Positions 10,076 to 20,430 of a DNA stretch of 64,000 nt are shown here, piece after piece; the first letter of the stretch is position 1, and each line of letters begins with the position of its first letter. The notes beneath the pieces were generated by a model. The model was not told the origin of the DNA. It worked only from the letters and a program-made list of their open reading frames with translations, and made no database searches. Source of the stretch: Bolinopsis microptera (lineage: Eukaryota; Ctenophora; Tentaculata; Lobata; Bolinopsidae); NCBI RefSeq assembly GCF_026151205.1, contig NC_087081.1, forward strand, positions 4,111,746 to 4,175,745. Direction: 5' to 3'. A program made the position numbers and the translations under genes.

Positions 10076-11776
10076 ATGGCGACTGTGATGAGATATCAGT
10101 TTAATGAACCACTCTCCACGACAAATGTCACAGATGTAAGAAGTTGGTTTGAACAATTTGAGGTTTTTCTAGAGGTCGGGGAACTGGTGGAAGACCCGAC
10201 AATCCCAGAAATCCCGGAGGACGACAACAGAGCTCAGGACGAAACTGACAGACTTACTAGAGAAAGGGAAGTCCGGATAGAGGAATTGAAAGAGCTCCAA
10301 AGAACCAAGCTACTCATCGTCAACATGGACTCAAGTATGTTTAAAAAAGCCACAAACTTGTGTAAACCAGCGAAGCTAGTGGAAGAGAGATACAGTAAGT
10401 TGAAGCAGAGACTATGCGAACATTTCGCACCCAGGCCAACCAAATTCGCTTCAAGATACCACTTCACACAGATCAGACAAAAGGAGAATGAAAAGAGCAC
10501 TAGTTATATGGAGAGACTGCTAGTATGTGCAACTGATTGCGAGTTTCAGGATCTAGATTCCAGATTGTTAGACCAGTTTGTAGCAGGACTAAGAGAAGAG
10601 AGAGAGAAAACCAAACTGCTAAAGAAGACCAATCTGACCCTAGAATTCGCAAGAGAGCACATGTTGTCACTGGAGAAGACCAAATTGGAGGCTCAAGAAA
10701 TGAACGCATCAAGCAGTGGAACAGTAAACAGTGTTAAGTCTAGGAAGAAAGAGAGATCCCACAGGACTGACAAGAAAACAGTGGTCACATGTAAGAAATG
10801 TACACTGAAGGGACATTCAGAGAAACAGTGTTTCACAAAATGTCATGCCTGTAAGAAAGTGGGACACATCAGAAAGAACTGTCAACACGTAAAGAGAAAG
10901 AAGAAGAGAAAGAAAGACGTCAAAACTTATCATGTGGAGTCTTGTTCAGATAGTGAAAGTTCAGAAAAGAGTAATTCAGAGCTTGAGAGCGAGAGTGAGG
11001 AGTCAAGTGAGGAAATTTTATTTGTGGAGGAGGTGTTAGAGTATTCACCCTTAGATAACTCAGAGAGTGAGTTAGGTGAATTTGACACAAGTTTAGTGTG
11101 TCAGTCCTCTGTTTATCATGATGTTGAATTTGAAAATGAAATTTCTGACCTAGATTGTACCATGCTCAAGTTTTCTGAGAGCAATGTTGAAATTCATAAT
11201 GATTTTTATGATGACAATGAACTGACAGTTAACTACACGAACATTTCTAAACCACTCGTTCAGGTTAAATTGAATGGAGTTAATCTACAGATGGAGTTCG
11301 ACAGTGGATCCACGGTAAGTATAGTTAGTTGTGATGTTTTTTCTAAGTTAGGGTTAGGCAAGACCCTGCGTGCTGCTAACAAGACCCTGCGTGTTGCTAA
11401 CAACGAGAGACTGTCTGTCAAAGGTAAAATTCTGGTAGACGTTGAGTTCAACGGAAGACTGATACAGGGATTAGAGCGGTATATAACAGATGACAAGTGC
11501 CCGTCGCTCATGGGGCAGTCATGGATAACAGAGTTTTTAGGACCAGACTGGCTGACAAAGATTCTTAATCTTCAGAAGGACAAAGAGACTGTTGATGCAA
11601 ATGTGTGTAGTAGTGTGGATGAAGAACTTGTCACTGCAGTATCAGACAGAGACATGGAAGTATTTAAACTCAGAACGATTAGTAAACTCAAGGAAAGTCC
11701 AATCTTTCAGCAAGGTTTAGGACTTATCTCAGGAGCTGAAGCAAAGCTGATTCTCAAGGAAGGAGCCACAGCCTAA
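10076..11776 (+). CDS. gag: gag-protease polyprotein of the Ty3/gypsy element
   Basis: A 566-codon ORF starting one base after the LTR. The N-terminal capsid-like region (FEVFLEVGEL; then RLCEHFAPRPTKFASRYHFT and RLLVCATDCEF) is followed by two CCHC zinc knuckles at about residues 239-270 (CKKCTLKGHSEKQC and CHACKKVGHIRKNC), which bind the RNA genome. A Ser/Glu-rich acidic linker follows. An aspartic protease core comes next, with the motif FDSGSTVSIV at about residues 407-416 (DSG in place of the usual DTG) and a later MGQSWI strand. The ORF stops at 11774-11776, just before the RT domain, which lies in a different frame. Protease in the first ORF and RT in the second is an unusual break point and could be a mutation or a programmed shift. 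Confidence 0.9.
   Translation: MATVMRYQFNEPLSTTNVTDVRSWFEQFEVFLEVGELVEDPTIPEIPEDDNRAQDETDRLTREREVRIEELKELQRTKLLIVNMDSSMFKKATNLCKPAKLVEERYSKLKQRLCEHFAPRPTKFASRYHFTQIRQKENEKSTSYMERLLVCATDCEFQDLDSRLLDQFVAGLREEREKTKLLKKTNLTLEFAREHMLSLEKTKLEAQEMNASSSGTVNSVKSRKKERSHRTDKKTVVTCKKCTLKGHSEKQCFTKCHACKKVGHIRKNCQHVKRKKKRKKDVKTYHVESCSDSESSEKSNSELESESEESSEEILFVEEVLEYSPLDNSESELGEFDTSLVCQSSVYHDVEFENEISDLDCTMLKFSESNVEIHNDFYDDNELTVNYTNISKPLVQVKLNGVNLQMEFDSGSTVSIVSCDVFSKLGLGKTLRAANKTLRVANNERLSVKGKILVDVEFNGRLIQGLERYITDDKCPSLMGQSWITEFLGPDWLTKILNLQKDKETVDANVCSSVDEELVTAVSDRDMEVFKLRTISKLKESPIFQQGLGLISGAEAKLILKEGATA
10077..10094 (+). promoter_or_regulatory. Putative primer-binding site overlapping the gag start
   Basis: The 5' LTR ends at 10075 and the gag ATG begins at 10076. 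The only position for a primer-binding site adjoining the LTR is therefore tggcgactgtgatgagat, which begins with TGG as expected for pairing with a tRNA 3' CCA end. The site would lie inside gag codons 1-6. The cognate tRNA cannot be assigned without a tRNA set. Confidence 0.5.
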
Positions 11777-11786
11777 ATCACTTGGA

Positions 11787-12884
11787 GTGAGACCGTTACC
11801 CTATGCTAAGAAGAAGCAAGTCGGGGACGAGTTACAGAGAATGATCAACGAAGGGATTTTGAGCAAAATTGAGGGAGCAAGTCCTTGGGGAACACCCGTA
11901 GTTCCAGTGTTTAAAGGAGAGAAGACAAGGATTTGTGGATCATACAATCTCACGTTGAATCCAGGGATGGCAGCTCAGCAATACCCGTTACCTTCAATAG
12001 AAGAGTGCTTTAACAAGGTAACAGGGGGTAAGAAGTTTACTAAGCTGGATGTTCGACAACCTTACAACAACATTCCGATCAGAAAGGAAGACAGGATTTT
12101 AACGACAATCAACACCCATCTAGGACAGTTGATGTGGAACCGGTTACCGTATGGTATCGCACCCGCTGCTGCGATTTTTCAGGAGACCATTGACCAAACT
12201 CTAGCCGGGATTCAAATGTGTTGTTGTAGAGTCGACGATATTCTCATATCAGGAAAAGACGATGAAGAACACATGACCATTTTGAACGAGGTCATAACAA
12301 GATTAGAAAATCAAGGATACAGATGTAAACCGGAGAAATCCCAGTTCATGGAAGACGAAGTGACGTACCTAGGTCACACTGTGAACAAAGACGGAATAAA
12401 GCCTGTAAAATCCAAAGTGGAAGATTTACTGAAGATGAAAGTACCAAAGTCGGTGGACGAACTTGTATCATTTCTTGGAGGAGTGAACTACTACAGAAGG
12501 TTCATTGCAAACATGTCTCAGATTATTGCACCCTTAGACGAACTCAGGAAGAAAGGAGTCAAATGGAAATGGGGCAAGGAACAACAGAAATCTTGGGAGA
12601 AACTGAGAAACATGTTAAGTTCGGAGACAGTTCTGACTTTGTACAATCCTAATCTACCGCTAAAGCTAGATACAGACGCATCATCACATGGATTAGGCGA
12701 TGTTTTGTCGCATGTAATGCCTGACGGAACTGAAAGACCTGTTGAGTACATCTCACGCACCTTGACATCTGCAGAAAAGAACTACTCACAGATCGACAAG
12801 GAAGCTACAGCAATTGTCTGGGGAGTCAAGCGTTTTCACCTCTACCTGTACGGGAGGAAGTTTAAGCTAGTCACTGATAACTAA
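11787..12884 (+). CDS. pol: Reverse transcriptase and RNase H (part) of the Ty3/gypsy element
   Basis: Frame +1 relative to gag. The readable RT region in fact starts slightly upstream of the GTG at 11787. RT motifs: INEGILSKIEGASPWGTPVV, KFTKLDVRQPYNNIPI (motif A Asp), WNRLPYGIAPAAAIFQ (motif B), and CRVDDILISG at about 12225-12250, where YXDD is expected; the aromatic residue is replaced by Arg. EVTYLGHTVNKDGI and SFLGGVNYYRRFI follow. RNase H starts with LKLDTDASSHGLGDVLSH and reaches YSQIDKEATAIVWGVKRFH and LVTDN, where TAA at 12882-12884 interrupts the conserved TDN-x-PL stretch. The next codons continue in frame, so this is a nonsense mutation rather than a natural end. Confidence 0.9.
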   Translation: MRPLPYAKKKQVGDELQRMINEGILSKIEGASPWGTPVVPVFKGEKTRICGSYNLTLNPGMAAQQYPLPSIEECFNKVTGGKKFTKLDVRQPYNNIPIRKEDRILTTINTHLGQLMWNRLPYGIAPAAAIFQETIDQTLAGIQMCCCRVDDILISGKDDEEHMTILNEVITRLENQGYRCKPEKSQFMEDEVTYLGHTVNKDGIKPVKSKVEDLLKMKVPKSVDELVSFLGGVNYYRRFIANMSQIIAPLDELRKKGVKWKWGKEQQKSWEKLRNMLSSETVLTLYNPNLPLKLDTDASSHGLGDVLSHVMPDGTERPVEYISRTLTSAEKNYSQIDKEATAIVWGVKRFHLYLYGRKFKLVTDN

Positions 12885-14588
12885 CCGCTAGTCCACATAT
12901 TCAATAAGAACAAACAGTTATCGGTCATGACAGCAGCAAGACTAACCAGATGGTCGATATTCCTTATGGATTACGATTACGAAATAGCATATCGTTCGAC
13001 CAAAGCCCATGGTAATGCAGACATGCTATCAAGATTACCAGTTCCACACACTAAACAGGACGAAGAAGAAGCTAAGGAAGAGCTAGTCTTCAGTGTGGAC
13101 ATTGAAGATACCTGTTTAACTGCTAAGAAGATCGAGAGTTACACCAAGAAAGACCCGATTTTGTCAAAAGTGTTACACTACATCATGAATGGATGGCCGG
13201 ACAAAGGCATACAATTCAGTGAAGAGATGACAGCTTACTGGAACAGAAGAAGTGAATTATCTGTGGAGCTAGGATGTATAACGTGGGGTTGCAGAGTCAT
13301 TATTCCCAGCAAACTACGATCGACAGTGTTGGAGATGCTACATGTCACACACCTTGGGATGAGTGGAATGAAGACTCTGGCTCGTTCTTACGTGTACTGG
13401 CCATGGATTAACTCAGAGATTGAACAGTTAGCCAGCACATGTAAAAGTTGTGGTAAACATGGGAAGAGTTTACCAAGTCTCACTGAACATCCGTGGACCA
13501 AACCCACTATGCCTTGGCAGCGCGTACATATTGACTACGCAGGCCCATTCTTCAACAAAATGTGGTTAGTTGTCTATGATGCTTACACAAGATGGCCAGA
13601 AGTGATAAAGATGAACAAAGACACCACTCCAGCAGCTACTATCAGAGCACTACGAGAGATATTTAGTAGAAACGGACTGCCATTCGTCATAGTAAGCGAC
13701 AATGGAACCAACTTTACCTCTGACGAGTTTGAAAAGTTCTTATCATCTAACAACATCAGACACTTAAAGACAGGAACATATCACCCGAAAAGTAACGGTT
13801 GTTGTGAACGGTTAATTGTAGGAACTTTCAAATCTGCTATGAAAAAGATGAACGAAGATTGTAAAGATATTCACAAGAATTTAGCGAACTTCTTGATCCG
13901 GTACAGAAACACGCCACACAGTGTAACAGGTACACCACCAGCAGAGGCGATGTTTAAAAGATCGCTCAGATCCAGACTTCATCAGATTACCCTACTGGAT
14001 CAGCAGAAAGTTGGCAGCATGGATATCGAGAAGGAGCAAGCAGTTCTTGATTCTAGCAGAATTCGAAACAGACAGTTTGAAGAACAACAAGACGTGTATG
14101 TTCAACCACCTACAGCTAAAGACACATGGAAAGAAGGTGTTATTGAAAAAAGACTGGGCAATTCCAACATGTATGAAGTACAGTTTGGTGGGAGAAAAGT
14201 TGTAAAACACGCAGATCAGATCAAGAAGAGACTGAGACCAATGTTACAGCGAAAGAAACCAACTTTGTATAGTCCCCCAGGTAATCTAGAAACTAGCAAT
14301 AGTCATGTCCAGTCGAATGTTTCACCATTGCACAATTCACCAGTACGTGGTCCGTTAGAGTTAGAGAATGTTTCACCAGCACGTGTTCCATCAGTGAGTG
14401 TTTCACAATCACAACCACCTACACCTATTCAAGCCACTGTAACACGACCTACTACTTCTAACGTGACTACACAGTCTACACGATTGACAACTACTAAAAC
14501 TAACAACACACCCAACACGGGATCTGCACCAGTATCACTTCGCAGATCTGACAGACTGGCTAACAAACCAAGACGTCGTTGGAATTAA
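12885..14588 (+). CDS. pol: RNase H end and integrase of the Ty3/gypsy element
   Basis: Same frame as the RT ORF, continuing directly after its nonsense codon (PLVHIFNKNKQL, then ARLTRWSIFLMDYDYEI and NADMLSRLP, the RNase H/connection end). The integrase has an HHCC zinc domain (LHVTHLGMSGMKTLARSY to CKSC), then the catalytic D,D-35-E core: HIDYAGPF, VIVSDNGTNF and YHPKSNGCCERL, with exactly 35 residues between the second Asp and the Glu. A GPY/F-like module (YEVQFGGRKVVKHADQIK) and a Ser/Thr/Pro-rich tail ending in Arg-rich NKPRRRWN follow. Integrase catalytic residues all look intact. The stop is at 14586-14588. Confidence 0.9.
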   Translation, partial: PLVHIFNKNKQLSVMTAARLTRWSIFLMDYDYEIAYRSTKAHGNADMLSRLPVPHTKQDEEEAKEELVFSVDIEDTCLTAKKIESYTKKDPILSKVLHYIMNGWPDKGIQFSEEMTAYWNRRSELSVELGCITWGCRVIIPSKLRSTVLEMLHVTHLGMSGMKTLARSYVYWPWINSEIEQLASTCKSCGKHGKSLPSLTEHPWTKPTMPWQRVHIDYAGPFFNKMWLVVYDAYTRWPEVIKMNKDTTPAATIRALREIFSRNGLPFVIVSDNGTNFTSDEFEKFLSSNNIRHLKTGTYHPKSNGCCERLIVGTFKSAMKKMNEDCKDIHKNLANFLIRYRNTPHSVTGTPPAEAMFKRSLRSRLHQITLLDQQKVGSMDIEKEQAVLDSSRIRNRQFEEQQDVYVQPPTAKDTWKEGVIEKRLGNSNMYEVQFGGRKVVKHADQIKKRLRPMLQRKKPTLYSPPGNLETSNSHVQSNVSPLHNSPVRGPLELENVSPARVPSVSVSQSQPPTPIQATVTRPTTSNVTTQSTRLTTTKTNNTPNTGSAPVSLRRSDRLANKPRRRWN

Positions 14589-15021
14589 TTAATTTATTAC
14601 AGATTGTTTTTACTCATTTTATACGACAGCTTATTTTGTTTTAAGTGTAAAGGCACTACGTGCAGTGTATTGTAATATCGAACGAAGATGTTTATTTTGA
14701 TACCCGATAGATGAAGGACATTTTAACATTTGATTTCTAACATGAAACGGCAGTTTAAATCGGAAAGCAACTTGTCACGAGACTTTTATTTTAACTGGCA
14801 TACGGCAGATTTTAACATTCGTAGAAAGAGAGAGAATGTGAATTTGGATTTTATGTATTTTATGTAAAACGCGGACGTCGTTATATTATAGAGAATTTGT
14901 TGTTTTCAGTCACGCGCATTAAACGCGCGCAATTTAATTTAATTCTGTAAACGTGGTCCGAGCTGAGACGAATCTTAATGTTTTCGATACGCAAACGATT
15001 TGAACATTGAACAAGGAGGAA
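14589..15021 (+). other. 3' untranslated region and polypurine tract of the LTR element
   Basis: No coding sequence. A purine run, aaggaggaa (about 15013-15021), immediately precedes the 3' LTR, the position of a polypurine tract that primes plus-strand DNA synthesis. Confidence 0.75.
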
Positions 15022-15136
15022 TGTTATATATTGATATATGATTTTATATTGTTAACTAATCATACTAATAGCCTTTAGGTTTTAGGAAGTGATCGTTTCA
15101 ATTGTTCATCACTGATAAGAACCCCGGAACACAACA
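15022..15136 (+). repeat. 3' LTR (115 bp)
   Basis: Identical by eye to 9961-10075 and directly followed by the target duplication ctatt. Confidence 0.95.
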
Positions 15137-15708
15137 CTATTGACGTCAGGTAACGTCAAGTGAAGATCAAGAAAAAAGCGTGGGATTTATCATTAATTGA
15201 TTAATATTTAAACGGTTATAATAGAGTAACGGTGAGTAAGTAAATTATAGAATATCAGATAAATATTAAATTTAGTATTATATATACCTTATTGGTCATA
15301 ATTATCACGTACATTACTTTCACACTTAAGACCTTAGTGTGAATGATTATGTCCGTGAAAATAATGTCTGTGGCATTAAGGTCCGTGAATAATAAAGTCC
15401 GGTAATTATTTCCATTCATTTTAGTGTGTGTGTCCCTACGTATGCGTAGATATGTTTGTAGCCGATTGCTATATTAGCTTATTAGTATACTAGGACAAAT
15501 ATAATCACTTATTATAGTAATCTTACTATAAGCGTAACAAAGTAAACGATGTTATCGTCAAACTAAAAGTTTCATGGATTTGAGAACAACAATCTTCAGT
15601 GACATGATTACAATTAAATTTTACTATACAGGTTGTTTTAAAAAATAATGTCCTGATTTTAAAAAACAATAAATTTTTTTATAAAGGATCGGTTTATAAA
15701 CGGGTGGC

Positions 15709-15939
15709 ATGGGACCTCAAGCCAAGACATTTGAGAAACTGCTTTGCAACAAACTTGCTTATAAGAAAAAGCAGAATTACAACGATACTATAAATTATTA
15801 TCGGTGTAAATTATCATTTTTAATTAGGAAATTAATTTTATTGTGTATTAGAGGATCAAGAAATACCTCAAACAAAACTTACGAATTAATTAACATGGAT
15901 GATTTAGAATTTAACTCTTTCGAATCGAAAGTCAACTAA
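15709..15939 (+). CDS. Transposon-associated protein fragment, uncertain
   Basis: 76 codons. The segment FEKLLCNKLAYKKKQNY, then KLSFLIRKLILLCIRGSR, follows a pattern (K-L-x-F-x-x-x-R, then C-I/L-R-G-x-R) that I recall from the C-terminal part of mobile-element proteins in aquatic invertebrates. I cannot name the superfamily with confidence. It lies inside the TA-flanked span 15287-17472 and could be a remnant of that element's enzyme. No upstream domain is present. Confidence 0.35.
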   Translation: MGPQAKTFEKLLCNKLAYKKKQNYNDTINYYRCKLSFLIRKLILLCIRGSRNTSNKTYELINMDDLEFNSFESKVN

Positions 15940-16668
15940 TTTTTTCAGTCCCATGGACTGGGTTTTATTTTTGCAATGATGATGTTCATAATATATAACC
16001 TGTAATACTATTCTGTATATATCTAATTTCGTTTTCCAAAAAAAAGTTTATGAAGCTTACAAATTTAATTTTAAGCTCATTTGTTCCAGCGATTCAACTT
16101 TGATAATTTTTTTGGCTCTGTTCCAAAAAGTCGAATTTTGAGAAATGGGGGTTCACAAAAGAAAAAAAAACTCGATAATGTATATAAATTAGCGAGACGA
16201 TATATATTATATATGTATGTATATATTATTTACTGTGCATTTCACTTTTTTGCCCGTTCGTGTTCCCTTATTCGCTTATTCTCTCAGAACACGGAACACC
16301 TCGGATGCACTTGTTCGTTCTAGTACCTAGCGGTCGACACTTTGACAGTCATCATACTGTTATGGATTTATATGGCACAGTTGACATGAAAACTTTCTCT
16401 TATCAGTCATTATCATTTATCATGTCACCCATCACAACAATTTGAACTTCGATAATACCTCACATGAATATATCGACAGTTAACTTTTTCTCACTACGAC
16501 ATTCTTAAAGTTGTCACACAGTATTAAATTTTCATTAAACATCCACAAATCGAGAATCATTTAATTTTTAAATGGAATTTTACCGAATTAAAACTTAGTG
16601 TGTGTGTTTGAGCGATTTGTACAACATTCCTGCAATGTTTCAAATTATAGTCCAAATTTTTAATGTGT

Positions 16669-17251
16669 TTATCCGTATCATTTCACTGACACCACGGCAT
16701 GAACTTTAACGCGACTTTCCGCAAAAACCTTAAAAGATATACAACTGAAACTTCTTTGACTGGGTCAAATCCTTTAATGGCCTCCAAATCAGTACGAACA
16801 AATACAAAATACAAATTGGCCAAGGAATAGGAAAATTTTAGAGCCCAAAATTTGGACCCCCAAGTGGTGTCAAAAACACGAATTAAATAGGTAATAATTA
16901 TTTTAGTATTTTGAGTCTTGACACCACTTTAGGGTTACTAGCAGGAACCCGTCAAACCTTTAAGACTGGTGTCAAGGCTCTTTGGTGGCCGGATCAGTTT
17001 CCTACCCTAAAGTCTCCCAGTAAAAATAATTATTACCTATTTAATTCGCGTTTTTGACACCACTTGGGGGTCCAAATTTTGGGTACTAAAATTCTTATTC
17101 CTTGGCCGATTTTCGATTTTTTCATGCTGATTTGAAGGCCATTAAAGCATTTGAATCAGTTAAAAAAGTTTCAGTTTTATATCTTGTACGGTTTTTGCGG
17201 AAACCCGTGTTAAAGTTGATGCCGTGGTGTCAGTAAAATGGTGCGGATAAA
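16669..17251. repeat. Foldback element (long inverted repeat)
   Basis: Left arm ttatccgtatcatttcactg, then gacaccacggcatgaac. Right arm ends gccgtggtgtcagtaaaatg, then gtgcggataa. The arms run through matching segments such as gacccccaagtggtgtcaaa and its complement to a centre near 16940-16990. They have diverged by scattered substitutions. The same family is split at 1570-2437. No ORF. Confidence 0.8.
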
Positions 17252-17472
17252 TAAATATATATATATCGTCTCGCTTTATATATATTAGGGTTATACGGGT
17301 TCCTGCTAGTCCTTATAATCCTTAGTCACATTCTACAGTTCAGAAAAAGAGTAAAACAATTATTAAAAAATCACCAAAAATTTTCACAATTTTTGGACAT
17401 TTTTGGGCGGTCATGAGCTTAAATAAATATGTCGGTGAAAAATTTGGTCCGTGACAATTATGTCCAATAAGG

Positions 17473-18204
17473 TAAATAAATGATTTAACAGTGAATATTT
17501 GGATAGGAAAAGTAAAATACTGATAGGAGCTGCAACATACTGAAGTCTTTAGGTCCAAAAATACACCCATGACGCTCACTTAAAAACAACTCTAAATCAG
17601 TAGGCTGTCACTTTATTAATATTAATGCATCACACCGCTACCTCCACTGCACTAAAAGTTATACAATAAATTCTAGAATCCTAATTTTGTATCGTGATGG
17701 AGACCGGTGTCCATACAAAACATTTACTAGGTTGCCGTTTGGTGTGAGCAATAGCGAACAGCACGAACACTCCTTTGCCCCGTCAACAGCTATATCTAAT
17801 CTATTTAAAGAGTGACAACCATACTACACATTGAATTAGGATTCCTTTAAATATCAAATTGATTTATTGTAAACTTGTTTATTCTGTAATAAATGGCATA
17901 CAATTTAAATTTTTTTTAAACTGAAATTTTTGTTTAACTGAACTGCTGTCAGTGTCACAAAACCCATAAGTGCAATATAAACTGAAAAACTGAAAGTAGT
18001 GGATATTAATGAAGTAGTGGATATTAATAAAGTAGTGGATATTAATAAGAAAAGTGTTAACTTGTTAAGTGCACTGTGTGAGTAACAGTAAAGCTGCACT
18101 ATCCTGGCAAGATGATGCAATTTAGAAGATGAGATGATACAGATTAGGATGGGGAAATTGTCTAACCTGTCCATTTAATGGACACCACCTCTTATCAACC
18201 CACC
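17473..18204. other. Mostly non-coding, with one retroelement relic
   Basis: At 17696-17756 the plus strand reads DGDRCPYKTFTRLPFGVSNS. FTRLPFGVS is the RT motif-B region of Ty3/gypsy elements. Only about 20 residues remain, so this is a minimal relic. The rest has no recognisable feature apart from a short gtagtggatattaat tandem repeat near 17997-18049. Confidence 0.45.
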
Positions 18205-18288
18205 TATAGTAACCATAGTAACCATAGTAACCATAGTAACCATAGTAACCATAGTAACCATAGTAACCATAGTAACCATAGTAACCAC
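18205..18288 (+). repeat. 10-bp tandem repeat (catagtaacc)n
   Basis: About eight perfect copies. Any two adjacent units read GTAACCATAGTAAC, which fits the RFX X-box form GTNRCC-N2-RGYAAC, so the tract is an array of overlapping X-box-like sites. Confidence 0.9.
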
Positions 18289-18311
18289 ACCTATTAAACT
18301 ATTAAAGTAAC

Positions 18312-18608
18312 TTATTTAAGTGACGGATAACAAATGCAAAATGTCACCTGACTGAACAGTTTGCTAAAAAGAACCTGCCTTGTATTACAATGTTGCTCTG
18401 CTCTAACCATCTCTTGCAATGCACTTGGGTGGCATATTTTCATTACTGTTAAACAATTGCCCACGTGAACGGATGCGACGCGCAAGGTGCCCACGTGCAC
18501 GCGCAAGGTGTACCTCTCAAAACCAATTATAGATTGATCGGAAAGAAAATGACCATTAAGAGCGTGAGCATGTTGTAACTTCGACGCGTTATAACCATTG
18601 TATTCCAC
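18312..18608 (-). CDS. Unrecognised ORF, low support
   Basis: 98 codons on the minus strand with no recognised domain, membrane segment or repeat. It overlaps the end of the ORF at 18589-18762 in another frame. CACGTG occurs twice inside (about 18460-18500). It may be chance coding and is listed because it adjoins the next ORF. Confidence 0.12.
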   Translation of the reverse strand: MEYNGYNASKLQHAHALNGHFLSDQSIIGFERYTLRVHVGTLRVASVHVGNCLTVMKICHPSALQEMVRAEQHCNTRQVLFSKLFSQVTFCICYPSLK

Positions 18609-18762
18609 CGATCAGCTCTCCATTGGCATGGTTCGTGTCTTTACGGGCAATCTTCATTAAATTCATTAGATCAACCACCGTCAGTTTATGGTCAATATAT
18701 TTATATATAGCTTTCAAGAGATGCGATATGAAGCTTTCGGGTTTGAGAGAGTGCATCACCAT
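18589..18762 (-). CDS. Unrecognised short ORF with good start context
   Basis: The ATG at 18762 sits in the context caccATGgtg, a strong animal initiation context. It encodes 57 residues including HSLKPESFISHLLKAIYKY and LTVVDLMNLMKIARKD, amphipathic and protein-like but matching no family I know. No spliced partner found. It could be a first exon or chance. Confidence 0.18.
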   Translation of the reverse strand: MVMHSLKPESFISHLLKAIYKYIDHKLTVVDLMNLMKIARKDTNHANGELIGGIQWL

Positions 18763-19116
18763 GGTGAGCGGAGATGTGATTAGCAAGCTCTGAACTAATC
18801 AGTCAGGTTTGAAGTTATTCTACAAGCTTACAAGGTGTCCTGACATTTCAATTAGATTGCATGATTGATCTATCTTTATACAATTATAGATGTGTACGCA
18901 ATTCCATCATAATAATAAATGCAGTTCGAGGCTGAGGCTGTTAGAGTCAGAAACTAGGATCGAAAACAGGGAGGTGTGAGATAAAAATAATCTGTAGATA
19001 ATCAAATTGTCGATTTTAAACGACAAACACATTTTTTTCAAAAAATATGCATCGCCATCACAACGCACATCTATATAGTACAATTTCATTTTTAAAGAAA
19101 ATGAAACAACCATTAT

Positions 19117-19960
<844 letters not shown>

Positions 19961-20222
19961 TTACTATAGTAACCATGGTGACCATACTACCATAGTAACG
20001 ACGCTACGGTAACTCACTAAAGTATAAGCACTACCGTCCTCAGTAGCATTCTGTCTTTATAACATTTATACAGTATCTATCAGTAGCAATAGTTATTATA
20101 GACTAAAATTATAGAGCTACAGTAACCATAGTAACCATAGTAACAACGCTACGGTAACTCACTAAAGTAAGCACTACCGTCCTCAGTAGCATTATGTCTA
20201 TACAGTATCTCAGTAGCAATAA
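19961..20222. repeat. Direct duplication with X-box-like motifs
   Basis: Two diverged copies (about 19965-20095 and 20110-20222) share agtaacaacgctacggtaac and gcactaccgtcctcagtagc. Each begins with catagtaacc-type repeats; ccatggtgacc and agtaaccatagtaac match the X-box half-site pattern. The right copy overlaps the 3' end of the minus-strand ORF at 20149-20430. Confidence 0.7.
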
Positions 20223-20430
20223 CAGGTATGAGTACCAACGCCCCCACAATCATGACGAAGGTACACATGAAGTATTTGAATATGGTAGCAGTGTGTGTAG
20301 TCTGCAGCTTGTTGTTGTACTTGACTTGTGGCACTATCCGGGTTTCACTGATCCGGGCTTCACTTATTGAGCGAGTCTCTAGGATTGAGGATACCGGTAT
20401 TTCTAGTGTTGCCTCTGTCACATCGGTCAT
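20149..20430 (-). CDS. Possible small single-pass membrane protein
   Basis: 93 codons on the minus strand; the ATG at 20430 has the context aggaaaATGa. The N-terminal 50 residues are polar and Glu/Ser/Thr-rich with an internal near-repeat (TRSISEARISETRI). A strongly hydrophobic stretch follows at about residues 52-74 (YFMCTFVMIVGALVLIPVIA), then a short polar tail. This is the layout of a tail-proximal single-pass membrane protein. No family recognised, no neighbour supports it, and its 3' end lies in duplicated sequence. Chance remains possible. Confidence 0.25.
   Translation of the reverse strand: MTDVTEATLEIPVSSILETRSISEARISETRIVPQVKYNNKLQTTHTATIFKYFMCTFVMIVGALVLIPVIATEILYRHNATEDGSAYFSELP

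Larger units (their letters stand above)
9956..15141 (+). mobile_element. Ty3/gypsy (Mag-like) LTR retrotransposon with TSD
   Basis: The element occupies 9961-15136, bounded by identical-looking 115-bp LTRs and flanked by the 5-bp duplication ctatt (9956-9960 and 15137-15141). Domain order is gag with two zinc knuckles, protease, RT, RNase H, integrase, which is the Ty3/gypsy order. The very short LTRs and the zinc-knuckle gag suggest the Mag clade of animals (family knowledge, not tested). There is no envelope-like ORF. Three visible lesions make this copy non-autonomous: a frame change between protease and RT, a nonsense codon in RNase H, and an altered RT active-site motif. The matching LTRs and intact TSD indicate a fairly recent insertion. 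Confidence 0.93.
15287..17472. mobile_element. TA-flanked candidate DNA transposon, about 2.2 kb
   Basis: The left end is ccttattggtcataattatc at 15287 preceded by TA. The right end, read on the reverse strand, is ccttattggacataattgtc ending at 17472 and followed by TA. The ends share about 22 bp with two mismatches and resemble the ends of the elements at 22593-23478 and 36607-36713. Inside are a weak ORF (15709-15939) and a foldback element (16669-17251), so the span is probably composite. The two ends could also belong to different insertions. Confidence 0.45.
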
